From positions 62,001 to 126,000 of the forward strand of contig NZ_BMII01000002.1 in the NCBI RefSeq assembly GCF_014641855.1: DNA of 64,000 bases, read 5' to 3'. The notes under the pieces were generated by a model that was given only the letters and a program-made list of their open reading frames with translations, had not been told where the DNA came from and did no database searches. Position 1 is the first letter of the stretch, and every line of letters begins with the position of its first letter. Shown here one piece after another: positions 44,392 to 53,641 of the stretch. Both the position numbers and the translations under genes were made by a program. Origin of the DNA: Shewanella inventionis. Lineage in GTDB: Bacteria > Pseudomonadota > Gammaproteobacteria > Enterobacterales > Shewanellaceae.

Positions 44392-45567
44392 ATGAGCCAA
44401 TTTCAATCGATTGATGTTGCAGACTATTATGACAAGGACACGTTTGACCGCATTGAGGCATTTGCTAAAGATAAGCCAACGCCGTTTGTAGTTATTGACA
44501 CCCAAATCATTGCGAAACAATACGATGACATGGTTAAGAATTTTCCTTTCGCAAACGTATATTATGCGGTTAAGGCAAATCCAGCCAAAGAAATTTTAAC
44601 ATTGCTGCGAGACAAAGGATCTAACTTTGATATCGCTTCAATTTATGAACTTGAAATGGTGACTTCAATTGGCGTGTCAACCGACCGCGTCAGTTATGGT
44701 AACACCATTAAAAAGCGCGTTGATGTTCGCTCTTTTTATGAGCAAGGTGTGCGTATGTTTGCTTCTGACTCGGAAGCTGATTTACGTATGATTGCAGAAG
44801 AAGCACCCGGCGCAAAAGTATATGTGCGTATTTTAACTGAAGGCACACATACAGCTGATTGGCCTTTATCAAGAAAGTTTGGTTGCCAAAATGAAATGGC
44901 TTATGACTTACTTGTATTAGCAAAAGAGCTTGGTCTTCAACCTCATGGTATTTCGTTCCATGTTGGATCTCAGCAACGTGATATTGGCGCGTGGGATTCG
45001 GCAATTGGGAAAGTAAAAAGCATTTATGACCGTTTAAAAGAAGAACACGGCATTGTGCTTAAGATGATCAACCTAGGTGGTGGTTTTCCTGCTAACTATA
45101 TGGATAAAACCAATGAGCTTGGTGTTTATGCACAGCAGATTAAGCACTTCTTAGAAGAAGATTTTGGTGATGAGTTACCTGAGATCATTTTAGAACCTGG
45201 CCGTTCATTAATTTCAAATGCCGGTGTATTGGTGTCTGAGGTGGTTCTGATTTCACGTAAATCCCATACAGCGTTAGAGCGCTGGGTATTTACCGATGTA
45301 GGTAAGTTCTCAGGGCTAATTGAAACCATGGATGAAGCCATCAAGTTTCCTATCTACACTGAGCGTAAAGGTGAGTTAGATAAGTGTGTTATTGCTGGCC
45401 CAACCTGTGATAGTGCCGACATTATGTATGAACACTACAGCTATGGCTTACCGAAAGACTTAGCCATTGGCGATCGTATGTATTGGTTAACTGCTGGTGC
45501 TTATACCACGACATACTCTGCCGTATGTTTTAATGGTTTCCCACCATTAAAAGATTACTATTTGTAA
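44392..45567 (+). CDS. Ornithine (or lysine/ornithine) decarboxylase, fold type III
   Basis: This PLP-dependent enzyme of 391 residues belongs to the alanine-racemase-like group that includes eukaryotic ODC. The PLP lysine is in YYAVKANP (about residue 50), with HVGSQQ and the GGGFP phosphate-binding loop following. The ODC signature GPTCDSAD near the C-terminus carries the active-site Cys and Asp. It makes putrescine from ornithine, with lysine as a possible second substrate. The ATG at 44392 has GGAGG upstream; the longer frame starts 20 codons earlier without one. A strong terminator follows. Confidence 0.9.
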   Translation: MSQFQSIDVADYYDKDTFDRIEAFAKDKPTPFVVIDTQIIAKQYDDMVKNFPFANVYYAVKANPAKEILTLLRDKGSNFDIASIYELEMVTSIGVSTDRVSYGNTIKKRVDVRSFYEQGVRMFASDSEADLRMIAEEAPGAKVYVRILTEGTHTADWPLSRKFGCQNEMAYDLLVLAKELGLQPHGISFHVGSQQRDIGAWDSAIGKVKSIYDRLKEEHGIVLKMINLGGGFPANYMDKTNELGVYAQQIKHFLEEDFGDELPEIILEPGRSLISNAGVLVSEVVLISRKSHTALERWVFTDVGKFSGLIETMDEAIKFPIYTERKGELDKCVIAGPTCDSADIMYEHYSYGLPKDLAIGDRMYWLTAGAYTTTYSAVCFNGFPPLKDYYL

Positions 45568-45582
45568 TCATGCCTTACTAAG

Positions 45583-45608
45583 AAAAAGGACGCTTAGCGT
45601 CCTTTTTT
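45583..45608 (+). terminator. Terminator of the ornithine decarboxylase gene
   Basis: AAAAAGGACGC pairs with GCGTCCTTTTTT around TTA, followed by T-rich sequence. Confidence 0.85.
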
Positions 45609-45646
45609 GTTTTTAGAGGAAAGGCTTGCATTTTTCAACAGGTTAA

Positions 45647-45662
45647 TTTGATGTAAATCACG
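45647..45662. promoter_or_regulatory. CRP-like site upstream of udp
   Basis: TTTGATGTAAATCACG matches the TGTGA-N6-TCACA pattern, with one mismatch in each half. It is about 235 bp upstream of the udp ATG. E. coli udp is known to be controlled by CRP with CytR. Confidence 0.5.
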
Positions 45663-45799
45663 TTAATGGTTTTTGATTTAGATAAAATTTTTGTTGTTTT
45701 TAGCGGCAGTAAACTATGATCAAGACCATGGTTTATGTGGGTTCTGGTCAAATATTGGTAATAATTTAACGAAACAATATTAACTATTATGAATTTATA

Positions 45800-45815
45800 T
45801 GTGATCAAGTTAACC
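45800..45815. promoter_or_regulatory. Second CRP-like half site upstream of udp
   Basis: TGTGATCAAGTTAACC has a perfect left half (TGTGA) and a weak right half (TAACC). It lies 74 bp before the udp ATG. Confidence 0.4.
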
Positions 45816-45888
45816 TTATCCTCCTAAAGACTAGGTTAAAGTCTGGGATATAAGAATTTAATATTCAAAAATGAAAGGGGTTTTCAAA

Positions 45889-46647
45889 ATGTCCGATGTA
45901 TTTCACTTAGGATTAACCAAAAAAATGTTAGATGGTGCAACCTTAGCAATCGTTCCTGGTGATCCAGAGCGTGTTAAGCGTATTGCCGAGCTTATGGAGA
46001 ACGCGACGTTTCTTGCTAGCCATCGTGAATACACCAGTTACTTAGCCTATATAGATGGTAAGCCTGTTGTGGTGTGTTCTACTGGTATTGGTGGTCCATC
46101 GACTTCTATTGCGGTTGAAGAGTTAGCACAACTGGGTGTGAGAACTTTCCTACGCGTAGGTACTACAGGCGCTATTCAACCACACGTTAATGTGGGCGAT
46201 GTGATTGTAACCCAAGCATCAGTTCGTTTAGATGGTGCAAGTCTACATTTTGCTCCACTTGAGTTCCCTGCTGCAGCAAACTTTGATTGTACAACCGCTA
46301 TGGTAGCTGCGTGCCGCGACGCAGGTGTTGAGCCTCATATTGGTATTACAGCTTCTTCTGACACTTTCTATCCAGGTCAAGAACGTTACGACACTGTGTC
46401 TGGTCGTGTAACTCAGCGCTATGTTGGTTCGATGAAAGAATGGCAGTCAATGGGTGTACTGAACTATGAGATGGAGTCTGCAACACTATTTACTATGTGT
46501 GCAACTCAAGGCTGGCGTGCTGCATGTGTAGCGGGTGTTATTGTTAACCGTACACAACAAGAAATTCCGGATGAAGCTACAATGAAGAAAACTGAAGTCA
46601 GTGCAGTTTCTATTGTAGTTGCCGCTGCGAAAAAACTATTGGCGTAA
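45889..46647 (+). CDS. udp: Uridine phosphorylase
   Basis: This enzyme of 252 residues is the size of E. coli Udp (253) and very close to it: [11 protein letters not shown] at the start, [12 protein letters not shown] with the phosphate-binding arginine, [52 protein letters not shown] and [13 protein letters not shown]. It splits uridine with phosphate to give uracil and ribose-1-phosphate. The ATG at 45889 has GGGG 8 nt upstream; the frame opens six codons earlier. A shared terminator links it to the convergent nucleoside channel gene. Confidence 0.96.
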   Translation: MSDVFHLGLTKKMLDGATLAIVPGDPERVKRIAELMENATFLASHREYTSYLAYIDGKPVVVCSTGIGGPSTSIAVEELAQLGVRTFLRVGTTGAIQPHVNVGDVIVTQASVRLDGASLHFAPLEFPAAANFDCTTAMVAACRDAGVEPHIGITASSDTFYPGQERYDTVSGRVTQRYVGSMKEWQSMGVLNYEMESATLFTMCATQGWRAACVAGVIVNRTQQEIPDEATMKKTEVSAVSIVVAAAKKLLA

Positions 46648-46704
46648 TGCTGTTAGTATAATGCAAACCATGCTCTTTAGAGCTTGTGTTGTAGCGTAAA
46701 AAGT

Positions 46705-46729
46705 AAAAAGGTGCCTAGGCACCTTTTTT
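46705..46729. terminator. Bidirectional terminator between udp and the tsx-like gene
   Basis: The palindrome AAAAAGGTGCCTAGGCACCTTTTTT gives a stem with A and T runs on the two flanks and can terminate both convergent transcripts. Confidence 0.85.
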
Positions 46730-46745
46730 ATCATATTGATTAATA

Positions 46746-47498
46746 TCAGAAATGATATTGAGCAATAATAGAATATGTGTTCTGGTCAACACCATTAACA
46801 CCATACTTACTTTGCCAGTAATCGTATTCAAATCCCACGAGTAATGTGTTCTTTTTGTGCTCACCAAACAAACTTTGGCCTAAATCGTACTTAATTTGCG
46901 GATTGAAGTGCAGGTTTTCATCGTAGCCATTGTTGTCTGCAATAAATACCCAATCAATAAAACCATCAATAATGATGTTAGCCTTGCCAACGGGCATGTC
47001 AATTCTAAACACAGGAGTAAACTGCCAACCGTCACTGATGTTACCGTTGCTAATGGCATTTCTACGATAGGTATTAAGTTGTAAGTAGGTGAAAAATGGC
47101 ACGTCAAAATCAAGCCCTACACCATAAAGCATGCTTTCTACTGGGCCTTCGCCTTGCTCATAAGTAAGTGCTAACGACACGTCTGATACTTTACCAAAAC
47201 CTACAGACTGACCGAGGATTTTACTGGCACTAAAGCGAGGAGATATTTCACCATAAGTGGTGTTATTTTCACCACCATTATTACCATTAAAGTTAATAAA
47301 GTCTTGAAACACGAACCAATCGCCGTAAGTCCAACCACCTGCTGTTTCTAATGTGATTGTAGTTTGTCTTTCAGAGGGGGCAAGATCATAATTTGTGCCG
47401 TGTAAGACAGTCGCGCTAGCATCCCACCATTGAATTAGGTCACTTGCTAAAACGTTTGGAGCAATGGCGAGGCTTGCTAAAATACAGATTTTTTTCAT
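46746..47498 (-). CDS. Tsx/OmpK-like nucleoside-specific outer-membrane channel
   Basis: This beta-barrel protein of 250 residues has a signal peptide ending at NVLAS. It starts DLIQWWDASATVLHG, the family motif of nucleoside channels of the Tsx/OmpK group. It continues with aromatic beta-strands, FQDFINFN, YGEISPRFS and YDYWQSKYG, and ends YHF with a C-terminal aromatic residue. It would carry nucleosides across the outer membrane. It is convergent with udp, so import and breakdown of uridine are encoded side by side. Confidence 0.87.
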   Translation of the reverse strand: MKKICILASLAIAPNVLASDLIQWWDASATVLHGTNYDLAPSERQTTITLETAGGWTYGDWFVFQDFINFNGNNGGENNTTYGEISPRFSASKILGQSVGFGKVSDVSLALTYEQGEGPVESMLYGVGLDFDVPFFTYLQLNTYRRNAISNGNISDGWQFTPVFRIDMPVGKANIIIDGFIDWVFIADNNGYDENLHFNPQIKYDLGQSLFGEHKKNTLLVGFEYDYWQSKYGVNGVDQNTYSIIAQYHF

Positions 47499-47873
47499 TT
47501 TTGTTCCGGATAGTCAAGTTGGCTGTGTTGCCAAAGTCATGGTCAATCTGATGCTATCGAGATCAGCATTTCATGCTTATTATTCTCGATGGTGCACAAT
47601 GGGGCGCAATATATTCAAAAATGATAATCAGCACAATCAAAACAAAGCGACATAAGCAGATTTCAGCGTTTTGTAGACAGAAAAATCTAATTTTACACTT
47701 TTTACTGTGTCGATGTGATGTGAAACATTGGACTAAATTGTTGATACTGTTATGTTAACAGTCATTGAATTTTAGTGAGTTTGCCTTTCGTATTCTTTGA
47801 CATAATATGTCGCATTAAGGCGGTGCAACTGATATAGTAAATGCAGAGCATACTCATTTAATGGGGAGGATTT
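47499..47873. other. Intergenic region between the tsx-like gene and nfeD
   Basis: This 375-bp region between divergent genes holds both promoters. I see no ORF with a ribosome-binding site and no strong hairpin. An imperfect inverted repeat ATGCT-N9-AGCAT (47550-47568) is the only noticeable element. Confidence 0.35.
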
Positions 47874-48335
47874 ATGGAGCTTTCTAATCCGATTGCAGTC
47901 TGGCTAGTGCTGGGACTGTTATTAATGATATCGGAAATTATTGTTCCGGGTGGGATTGTCATTTTGCTTGGCGCTGCTTGTATTATCGTCGCATCGTCAT
48001 TGGCGCTCGGTATTATTGACGGGTTTGTGCAAAGTATGACCCTGTGGTTTATGGCCTCAATGGTGCTTTTGCTTAGTTTTCGGCATGTAACTCAACGCCT
48101 AGTTGGTGGGGATGCGCATGTGGCAAATACCGATGAAGAGATTGATTTGTATAATCAGGTAGCCATCGTTAAAGAGGTTATAGGCCCTGGGCAACAAACT
48201 GGGCGCATTCATTGTTTAGGTTCTGATTGGACCGCACTTGGTGACGGTACAGAAATTAAAGTAGGTACCAAAGTAAGAATTATATGCCGCGATAATATCG
48301 GCTTTGTGGTTGAACCCGTTATTGACTCGGTGTAA
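47874..48335 (+). CDS. NfeD family membrane protein
   Basis: This 153-residue protein has a hydrophobic N-terminal region with two to three helices (about 8-70) and a C-terminal OB-fold domain (about 90-150; GRIHCLGSDWTALGDG and GTKVRI). This is the short NfeD type without the ClpP-like protease domain. NfeD proteins are coupled to SPFH proteins in one operon, and this gene is followed by two SPFH genes. The ATG has GGGGAGGA upstream. Confidence 0.88.
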   Translation: MELSNPIAVWLVLGLLLMISEIIVPGGIVILLGAACIIVASSLALGIIDGFVQSMTLWFMASMVLLLSFRHVTQRLVGGDAHVANTDEEIDLYNQVAIVKEVIGPGQQTGRIHCLGSDWTALGDGTEIKVGTKVRIICRDNIGFVVEPVIDSV

Positions 48336-48385
48336 CGGTAAAAATGATCGTTTAGGGATTGGTAATATTATAAAAAGGAGTGCGT

Positions 48386-49315
48386 ATGTTTGTGTTAACC
48401 ATTGGATTTTTATTTATTATTTTTATTTTGTATAAGTTGATGCTTATTGTGCCCATGCGTGAGGTGCATGTTATTGAGCGTTTAGGTAAGTTTCGTACTG
48501 TATTATCTCCAGGGTTTCATTTTTTAGTGCCTTTTGTGGACAGAGTCGCTTATCGACACGACACTCGCGAAGAGGTATTAGATGTACCGCCGCAAAGCTG
48601 TATCTCAAAAGATAACACTCAGCTAGAGGTCGATGGCTTAGTATACCTTAAGGTAATGGACGGAAAACTAGCCAGTTATGGTATTGAAAACTACCGCCGC
48701 GCAGCCGTTAACCTTGCTCAAACCACCATGCGTTCAGAAATTGGTAAATTAACTTTGTCGCAAACTTTTTCTGAGCGTGACAGCTTAAACGAATCGATAG
48801 TCCGTGAAATCGATAAAGCTTCTGATCCGTGGGGTATTAAGGTTTTACGCTATGAGATTAAAAATATCACCCCTTCGCATAATGTTATCCATACCCTTGA
48901 AAAACAAATGGAAGCAGAGCGTCGTAAACGTGCTGAAATTACTTTAGCCAATGCAGAAAAGGCGGCAATGATTAATATGTCGCAGGGTGAGCGTCAAGAA
49001 GCCATTAATCTTTCTGAAGGCCAAAAACAAAAACGGATTAATGAAGCTATTGGTACTGGTCAGGAAATTACCATTGTTGCCAACGCAAAAGCCCAGGGCA
49101 TGGAAATGATCTGTAAAGCTTTGACCATTAATGGTGGCAATGATGCCATGAACATGTTGCTTAAAGAGCAGTTTATCGGCCAGGTAGGTAAAATTTTATC
49201 TGAGTCTCAAGTGTCTGTTGTACCTGCTGAAATGGCAAAGCTTGAAGGCTTCTTTGAAGGGATGGAGCAAGTCACCCATGCCGTTAACAATTCATCAGCG
49301 AAAGGAGCACGCTAA
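48386..49315 (+). CDS. SPFH/stomatin-like membrane protein (first copy)
   Basis: This 309-residue protein has an N-terminal membrane helix (about 2-20) and an SPFH domain (about 25-190: ERLGKF, GFHFLVPFVDRV, DVPPQ, QTTMRSEIGK). A helical coiled region rich in Glu, Lys and Arg follows. It shares its plan with E. coli QmcA/YbbK. The ATG at 48386 has GGAG 5 nt upstream. It ends at a TAA whose last base begins the next gene's ATG. The nfeD-SPFH-SPFH order suggests a membrane microdomain scaffold. Confidence 0.9.
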   Translation: MFVLTIGFLFIIFILYKLMLIVPMREVHVIERLGKFRTVLSPGFHFLVPFVDRVAYRHDTREEVLDVPPQSCISKDNTQLEVDGLVYLKVMDGKLASYGIENYRRAAVNLAQTTMRSEIGKLTLSQTFSERDSLNESIVREIDKASDPWGIKVLRYEIKNITPSHNVIHTLEKQMEAERRKRAEITLANAEKAAMINMSQGERQEAINLSEGQKQKRINEAIGTGQEITIVANAKAQGMEMICKALTINGGNDAMNMLLKEQFIGQVGKILSESQVSVVPAEMAKLEGFFEGMEQVTHAVNNSSAKGAR

Positions 49316-50253
49316 TGTCGATTAATGAAATTGATACTGATTTTATTGTAATGGTGATTTGGGGTGTTATTTTTGCCATTTTTGTTCTTAAACTATTTCA
49401 ATCTATTCGTTTAGTGCCAACTAAATCTGCATATATTGTTGAGCGTTTAGGTAAATACCACAGTACTTTAGATGCAGGGTTTCATGCGCTTATCCCATTT
49501 ATTGATAAAGTGGCTTACATTCATGACTTAAAAGAAGAAACAATCGATGTGCCACCGCAAGAATGTTTTTCGAGTGATGAAGTTAATGTTGAAGTGGACG
49601 GAGTCATTTATATATCGGTTACCGATCCGGTTAAAGCCAGTTATGGCATTACCGATTACCGATATGCTGCGATTCAGTTAGCCCAAACTACAACGCGATC
49701 TGTCATTGGTACTTTAGATCTTGACCGCACGTTTGAAGAGCGTGATTTAATCTCTGCAAAAGTGGTTGAAGTGTTAGATGAGGCAGGTTCTATGTGGGGG
49801 ATTAGGGTACATCGTTACGAGATTAAAAATATTACCCCGCCTGAAACCGTTAAAAATGCCATGGAAATGCAGGTCAATGCAGAGCGTGAGCGCCGTGCGT
49901 TATTGGCAAAGAGCGAAGGGGATAAGCAAAGTAAAATTAACCGCTCAGAAGGGGTTATGGCTGAAACCATTAACCGCTCAGAAGGTGAAATGCAACGCCG
50001 CATAAACGAAGCTGAAGGTAAAGCACAAGAGATTTTAACCTTAGCAAAAGCCACCGCTGACTCTATTGAGCGCTTGGCTGTGGTTATTTCAGCTGAAGGT
50101 GGTCAAAGTGCATTGCGTATGCAACTTGGTGAGCAATATATGCGTCAACTCGATGGATTAAGCAAGCAAGACAGTCGGATTGTATTGCCGGGTAATTTAG
50201 TTAACTTTGAATACTGGATGGACAGTATTGGCTTGAAGGACGATAAAAAATAG
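49315..50253 (+). CDS. SPFH/stomatin-like membrane protein (second copy)
   Basis: This 312-residue paralogue of the preceding protein has an N-terminal helix (about 11-28) and SPFH motifs (ERLGKYHSTLDAGFHALIPFIDKVAY, DVPPQE, TTRSVIGTLDLDRTFEERD). The helical tail contains repeated SEG units (AKSEGDK, NRSEGV, NRSEGEMQ, NEAEGK) that suggest a coiled coil of similar repeats. The two genes overlap by one base (TAATG). They are a tandem duplication that has diverged. Both may form mixed oligomers at the inner membrane. Confidence 0.9.
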   Translation: MSINEIDTDFIVMVIWGVIFAIFVLKLFQSIRLVPTKSAYIVERLGKYHSTLDAGFHALIPFIDKVAYIHDLKEETIDVPPQECFSSDEVNVEVDGVIYISVTDPVKASYGITDYRYAAIQLAQTTTRSVIGTLDLDRTFEERDLISAKVVEVLDEAGSMWGIRVHRYEIKNITPPETVKNAMEMQVNAERERRALLAKSEGDKQSKINRSEGVMAETINRSEGEMQRRINEAEGKAQEILTLAKATADSIERLAVVISAEGGQSALRMQLGEQYMRQLDGLSKQDSRIVLPGNLVNFEYWMDSIGLKDDKK

Positions 50254-50312
50254 TCAGAGATAATACTGAGTAGCTCACAATGGGTTATCTTATTGTTGAT
50301 TGAGCTTTGTTT

Positions 50313-50338
50313 AAAGGGTCAGCATTGCTGACCCTTTG
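50313..50338. terminator. Stem-loop between the SPFH operon and the LysR gene
   Basis: AAAGGGTCAGC pairs with GCTGACCCTTT around ATT. The T-tract is short, but the stem is strong and lies between convergent genes. Confidence 0.65.
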
Positions 50339-50342
50339 TAAT

Positions 50343-51215
50343 TTAGTTAACCATTTCACAGAGGTGTTCAATAAATACCTTAGCAACGCCCGAAAGCGCG
50401 GCGTCTTTAGGTGAGAAAATATTAATGTCGGTAAAGCCTGCGCTTAACTCGGGCAACACATTAATGAGTTGTTGATTCTCTACCGCATCGATTGCAATAA
50501 TTTGTGGTAATAAAGTGATACCTGCGCCACCTAAACAAAAGTGATAAAGCGAATTGTAATCACTGCAAATAATCTTGTAGTTTGCCGTTACATTAGTGTG
50601 TTGAAAATGCCAATGATGCTCTAAAACACCTTCGGCATTACGGTAACCAAGTAATGAGTGATAGTGTAAATCGTCTATGGTTTCTATGACTGATGACTTT
50701 TCTAAATACAAGCTACTGGCATACATTTTTCGCTCAAATGTCATGAGCTTTTGTTTGCTAATATTGCCTTTGCTGACTTCACCTGCGTTAATCATGCAAT
50801 CTAAATTTAAGCGCTTTATATCTTGATGCTGCCCAGGCACGATAAACACTTCGAGTTGTACTTGTGGGTAATTATGCACAAAGTTGGCTATGTGTTTGTC
50901 TATTAACTTATCAACAAAGGGTTGTAAGCCAATTCTGAGTTTGCCCTGCACATTGTCGTGGCGATGTTTAAAAACATCACCTGCATGATTCAGTTGGCTG
51001 ACTAACGGTGTGATTTGGGCTAAGTAGCGTTTACCAGAATCGGTTAAAGCCATCACTCTTGTTGTACGAGTAAAAAGCGGTGCGCCGAGTTGTATTTCTA
51101 GGTCTGCAATGCGGCGACTCACTAATGCCCGACGCATCTCGAGTGCTTTAGCTGCTTTGGAGAAGCTACCTAACTTTGCCACAGTAATAAACAGTTCTAA
51201 ATCTTTGATGTTCAA
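50343..51215 (-). CDS. LysR-family transcriptional regulator
   Basis: This 290-residue regulator starts at a TTG (51215) that gives MNIKDLELFITVAKLGSFSKAAKAL, the standard LysR N-terminus with a winged helix-turn-helix (about 1-60). The effector domain follows (about 90-290; a LRIGLQPF start and a central MINAGEVSKG part). The target is not known. The neighbouring genes do not point to one. Confidence 0.88.
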   Translation of the reverse strand: MNIKDLELFITVAKLGSFSKAAKALEMRRALVSRRIADLEIQLGAPLFTRTTRVMALTDSGKRYLAQITPLVSQLNHAGDVFKHRHDNVQGKLRIGLQPFVDKLIDKHIANFVHNYPQVQLEVFIVPGQHQDIKRLNLDCMINAGEVSKGNISKQKLMTFERKMYASSLYLEKSSVIETIDDLHYHSLLGYRNAEGVLEHHWHFQHTNVTANYKIICSDYNSLYHFCLGGAGITLLPQIIAIDAVENQQLINVLPELSAGFTDINIFSPKDAALSGVAKVFIEHLCEMVN

Positions 51216-51415
51216 TATGTCAGCCTAAGTAAGTGTCTTATTTTGTATAGTAATTTTCGGCAATGTTATTGTCAATTTAGGCGGTTAATACGCCAAGGTA
51301 AGATACGTAATGTGTTTGATAGTACTAAGTTAGAGGTAAGTTAAATAGGTAAACTAATGTACGGCTTTCAAACGTTGATTGATATATAATGCCTCGCAGA
51401 TTTCTGGGAGGAAAA

Positions 51416-53605
51416 ATGGACGTATCATCATTATTAGACGGCCTAAACGATAAGCAACGTGAGGCTGTTGGCGCGCCTCTTTCAAATATGTTGGTGTTAG
51501 CGGGTGCCGGTAGCGGCAAAACCCGAGTGTTAACCCATCGAATTGCATGGTTAATGCAAGTTGAGCAACAAAGTCCATATTCAATTTTAGCTGTAACGTT
51601 TACCAATAAAGCGGCAGCAGAAATGCGTGAGCGAGTTGAAAAGGTCGTTGGCACCAATATGGGACGGATGTGGATAGGCACCTTCCATGGTCTCGCTCAC
51701 CGTTTACTGCGCACCCATTATCAAGACGCAAATTTGCCGCAAACCTTCCAGATTATTGATTCTGATGACCAGTTACGCTTACTTAAACGTATTCTTAAGA
51801 GCCTTAATTTAGATGAGAAGCAATATCCTCCTCGCCAGGCCCAAGGCTACATTAACGGTAAAAAAGACCAAGGATTACGCCCTAAGCATATAGATGCGGG
51901 TGGGTTTCCTATTGAGCAAAATTTACTGAATATTTATAAGGTGTATCAAGAGTCTTGTGACCGAGCCGGTTTGGTCGATTTTGCTGAAATTCTATTACGT
52001 GCTCATGAGCTATGGCTTAATAAACCGCATTTGTTAGCTCATTATCAAGAGCGTTTTCGGCATATTCTGGTGGATGAATTTCAAGATACTAACGCGATTC
52101 AGTATGCGTGGATCCGTGTATTAGCGGGCAATACGGCCAACGTAATGATTGTGGGTGATGATGACCAGTCTATTTACGGATGGCGCGGCGCGCAAATTGA
52201 AAATTTGCACCGTTTTTTACAAGACTTCCCGGGTGCACAAACCATTCGATTAGAGCAAAACTATCGCTCAACAGCGAATATATTAAATGCGTCAAATGCT
52301 GTAATTGCCAATAACCCTGATCGTTTAGGTAAAGAATTATGGACCGAAGATAAAGATGGCGAACCCATTTCGGTTTATTGCGCCTTTAATGAAATGGACG
52401 AAGCTAAGTTTATTGTTGCTCGGATCAGTGACTGGCAAGACAAAGGCGGTAATTTAAGTGATTGCGCTATTTTGTACCGTTCAAATGCTCAATCACGTGT
52501 TTTAGAAGAAGCTTTTTTACATAAAGGCTTGGCGTACCGTATATACGGTGGTTTGCGTTTCTTCGAGCGCCAAGAGATTAAAGATGCGATGGGATACATG
52601 CGTCTAATCAATAACAAAGACGATGATGCCGCTTTTGAGCGGGTGGTGAATACACCTGCTCGGGGCATTGGTGATCGTACATTGGATATTGTGCGCTCAA
52701 CGGCCAAACAACATCAGTTAACGCTATGGCAAGCCAGTGTGCGTTTACTTGAAGAAAAAGTATTAGCTGGCCGTGCCGCTAATGCCGTTCGTGGTTTTAT
52801 GGAGCTGATTGTCCAATTGCGAACAGATACCGCTGACATGTTGTTGTATCGTATGGCTGATAGCGTGATTGAACGCTCAGGTTTACGCGCAATGTACGAG
52901 GCTGAAAAAGGAGAGAAAGCTCAGGCGCGAATTGAAAACTTAAACGAATTAGTTACTGCTGCGCGTAGCTTTGAAATGCCTGAAGAGCTTGAGGATATGG
53001 GCGAGTTAAATGCCTTTTTATCTCACGCGGCATTAGAAGCGGGCGAAGGTCAGGCGGATGCATTTACCGATGCTGTGCAACTGATGACATTACACTCAGC
53101 GAAAGGGCTTGAGTTTCCAATGGTATTCATGGCGGGTGTTGAAGAAGGTTTGTTCCCGAGCAAAATGGCGTTAGATGAGGGTGATAGGTTAGATGAAGAG
53201 CGTCGTTTGTGCTACGTGGGTATGACTCGCGCAATGCAAAAATTGTACATCAGCTATGCCGAGTCTCGTCGTATTTATGGTCGTGAAGACTATGCGAGTC
53301 CATCACGGTTTATTAATGAAATCCCAGAAAAATTTGTTGAGCAAATACGTATTCGCGCTCAGGTGGCGCCATCAATCAGTCAACGTTTTCCAGCTCGTGC
53401 AGTGGCTGTTACCGCGACCACAAAAGCACACGGTTTTAATGATACCGGCCATAAAGTGGGCTCTAAAGTGAAGCATTTTAAGTTTGGTGAAGGCGTGGTG
53501 ACTAGCTTTGAAGGCTCGGGCGAAAAAAGCCGCGTGCAAGTTAATTTTGTGGATTTTGGCAGTAAATGGCTATTGGTGTCACTAGCCAAATTAGAACGTT
53601 GTTAA
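51416..53605 (+). CDS. uvrD: DNA helicase II (UvrD)
   Basis: This 729-residue superfamily 1A helicase is close in length and sequence to E. coli UvrD (720). It begins MDVSSLLDGLNDKQREAV, with Walker A GAGSGKT (28-34), motif II DEFQDTN, DDDQSIYGWRGA, motif V and VGMTRAM near the end of the core. The C-terminus has the GEGVV---GSGEKSRVQVNF (Tudor-like) domain. It unwinds DNA in excision and mismatch repair. The ATG at 51416 has GGGAGG upstream; the longer frame starts 9 codons earlier. No CTG-N10-CAG LexA box is visible upstream. Confidence 0.96.
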   Translation: MDVSSLLDGLNDKQREAVGAPLSNMLVLAGAGSGKTRVLTHRIAWLMQVEQQSPYSILAVTFTNKAAAEMRERVEKVVGTNMGRMWIGTFHGLAHRLLRTHYQDANLPQTFQIIDSDDQLRLLKRILKSLNLDEKQYPPRQAQGYINGKKDQGLRPKHIDAGGFPIEQNLLNIYKVYQESCDRAGLVDFAEILLRAHELWLNKPHLLAHYQERFRHILVDEFQDTNAIQYAWIRVLAGNTANVMIVGDDDQSIYGWRGAQIENLHRFLQDFPGAQTIRLEQNYRSTANILNASNAVIANNPDRLGKELWTEDKDGEPISVYCAFNEMDEAKFIVARISDWQDKGGNLSDCAILYRSNAQSRVLEEAFLHKGLAYRIYGGLRFFERQEIKDAMGYMRLINNKDDDAAFERVVNTPARGIGDRTLDIVRSTAKQHQLTLWQASVRLLEEKVLAGRAANAVRGFMELIVQLRTDTADMLLYRMADSVIERSGLRAMYEAEKGEKAQARIENLNELVTAARSFEMPEELEDMGELNAFLSHAALEAGEGQADAFTDAVQLMTLHSAKGLEFPMVFMAGVEEGLFPSKMALDEGDRLDEERRLCYVGMTRAMQKLYISYAESRRIYGREDYASPSRFINEIPEKFVEQIRIRAQVAPSISQRFPARAVAVTATTKAHGFNDTGHKVGSKVKHFKFGEGVVTSFEGSGEKSRVQVNFVDFGSKWLLVSLAKLERC

Positions 53606-53641
53606 ATCGTCAACATGCGAAATCATGGAGATAGGACATAG

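Noticed and set aside
51240..51415. LexA box before uvrD
   Set aside because: No CTG-N10-CAG pattern is present in the upstream region.
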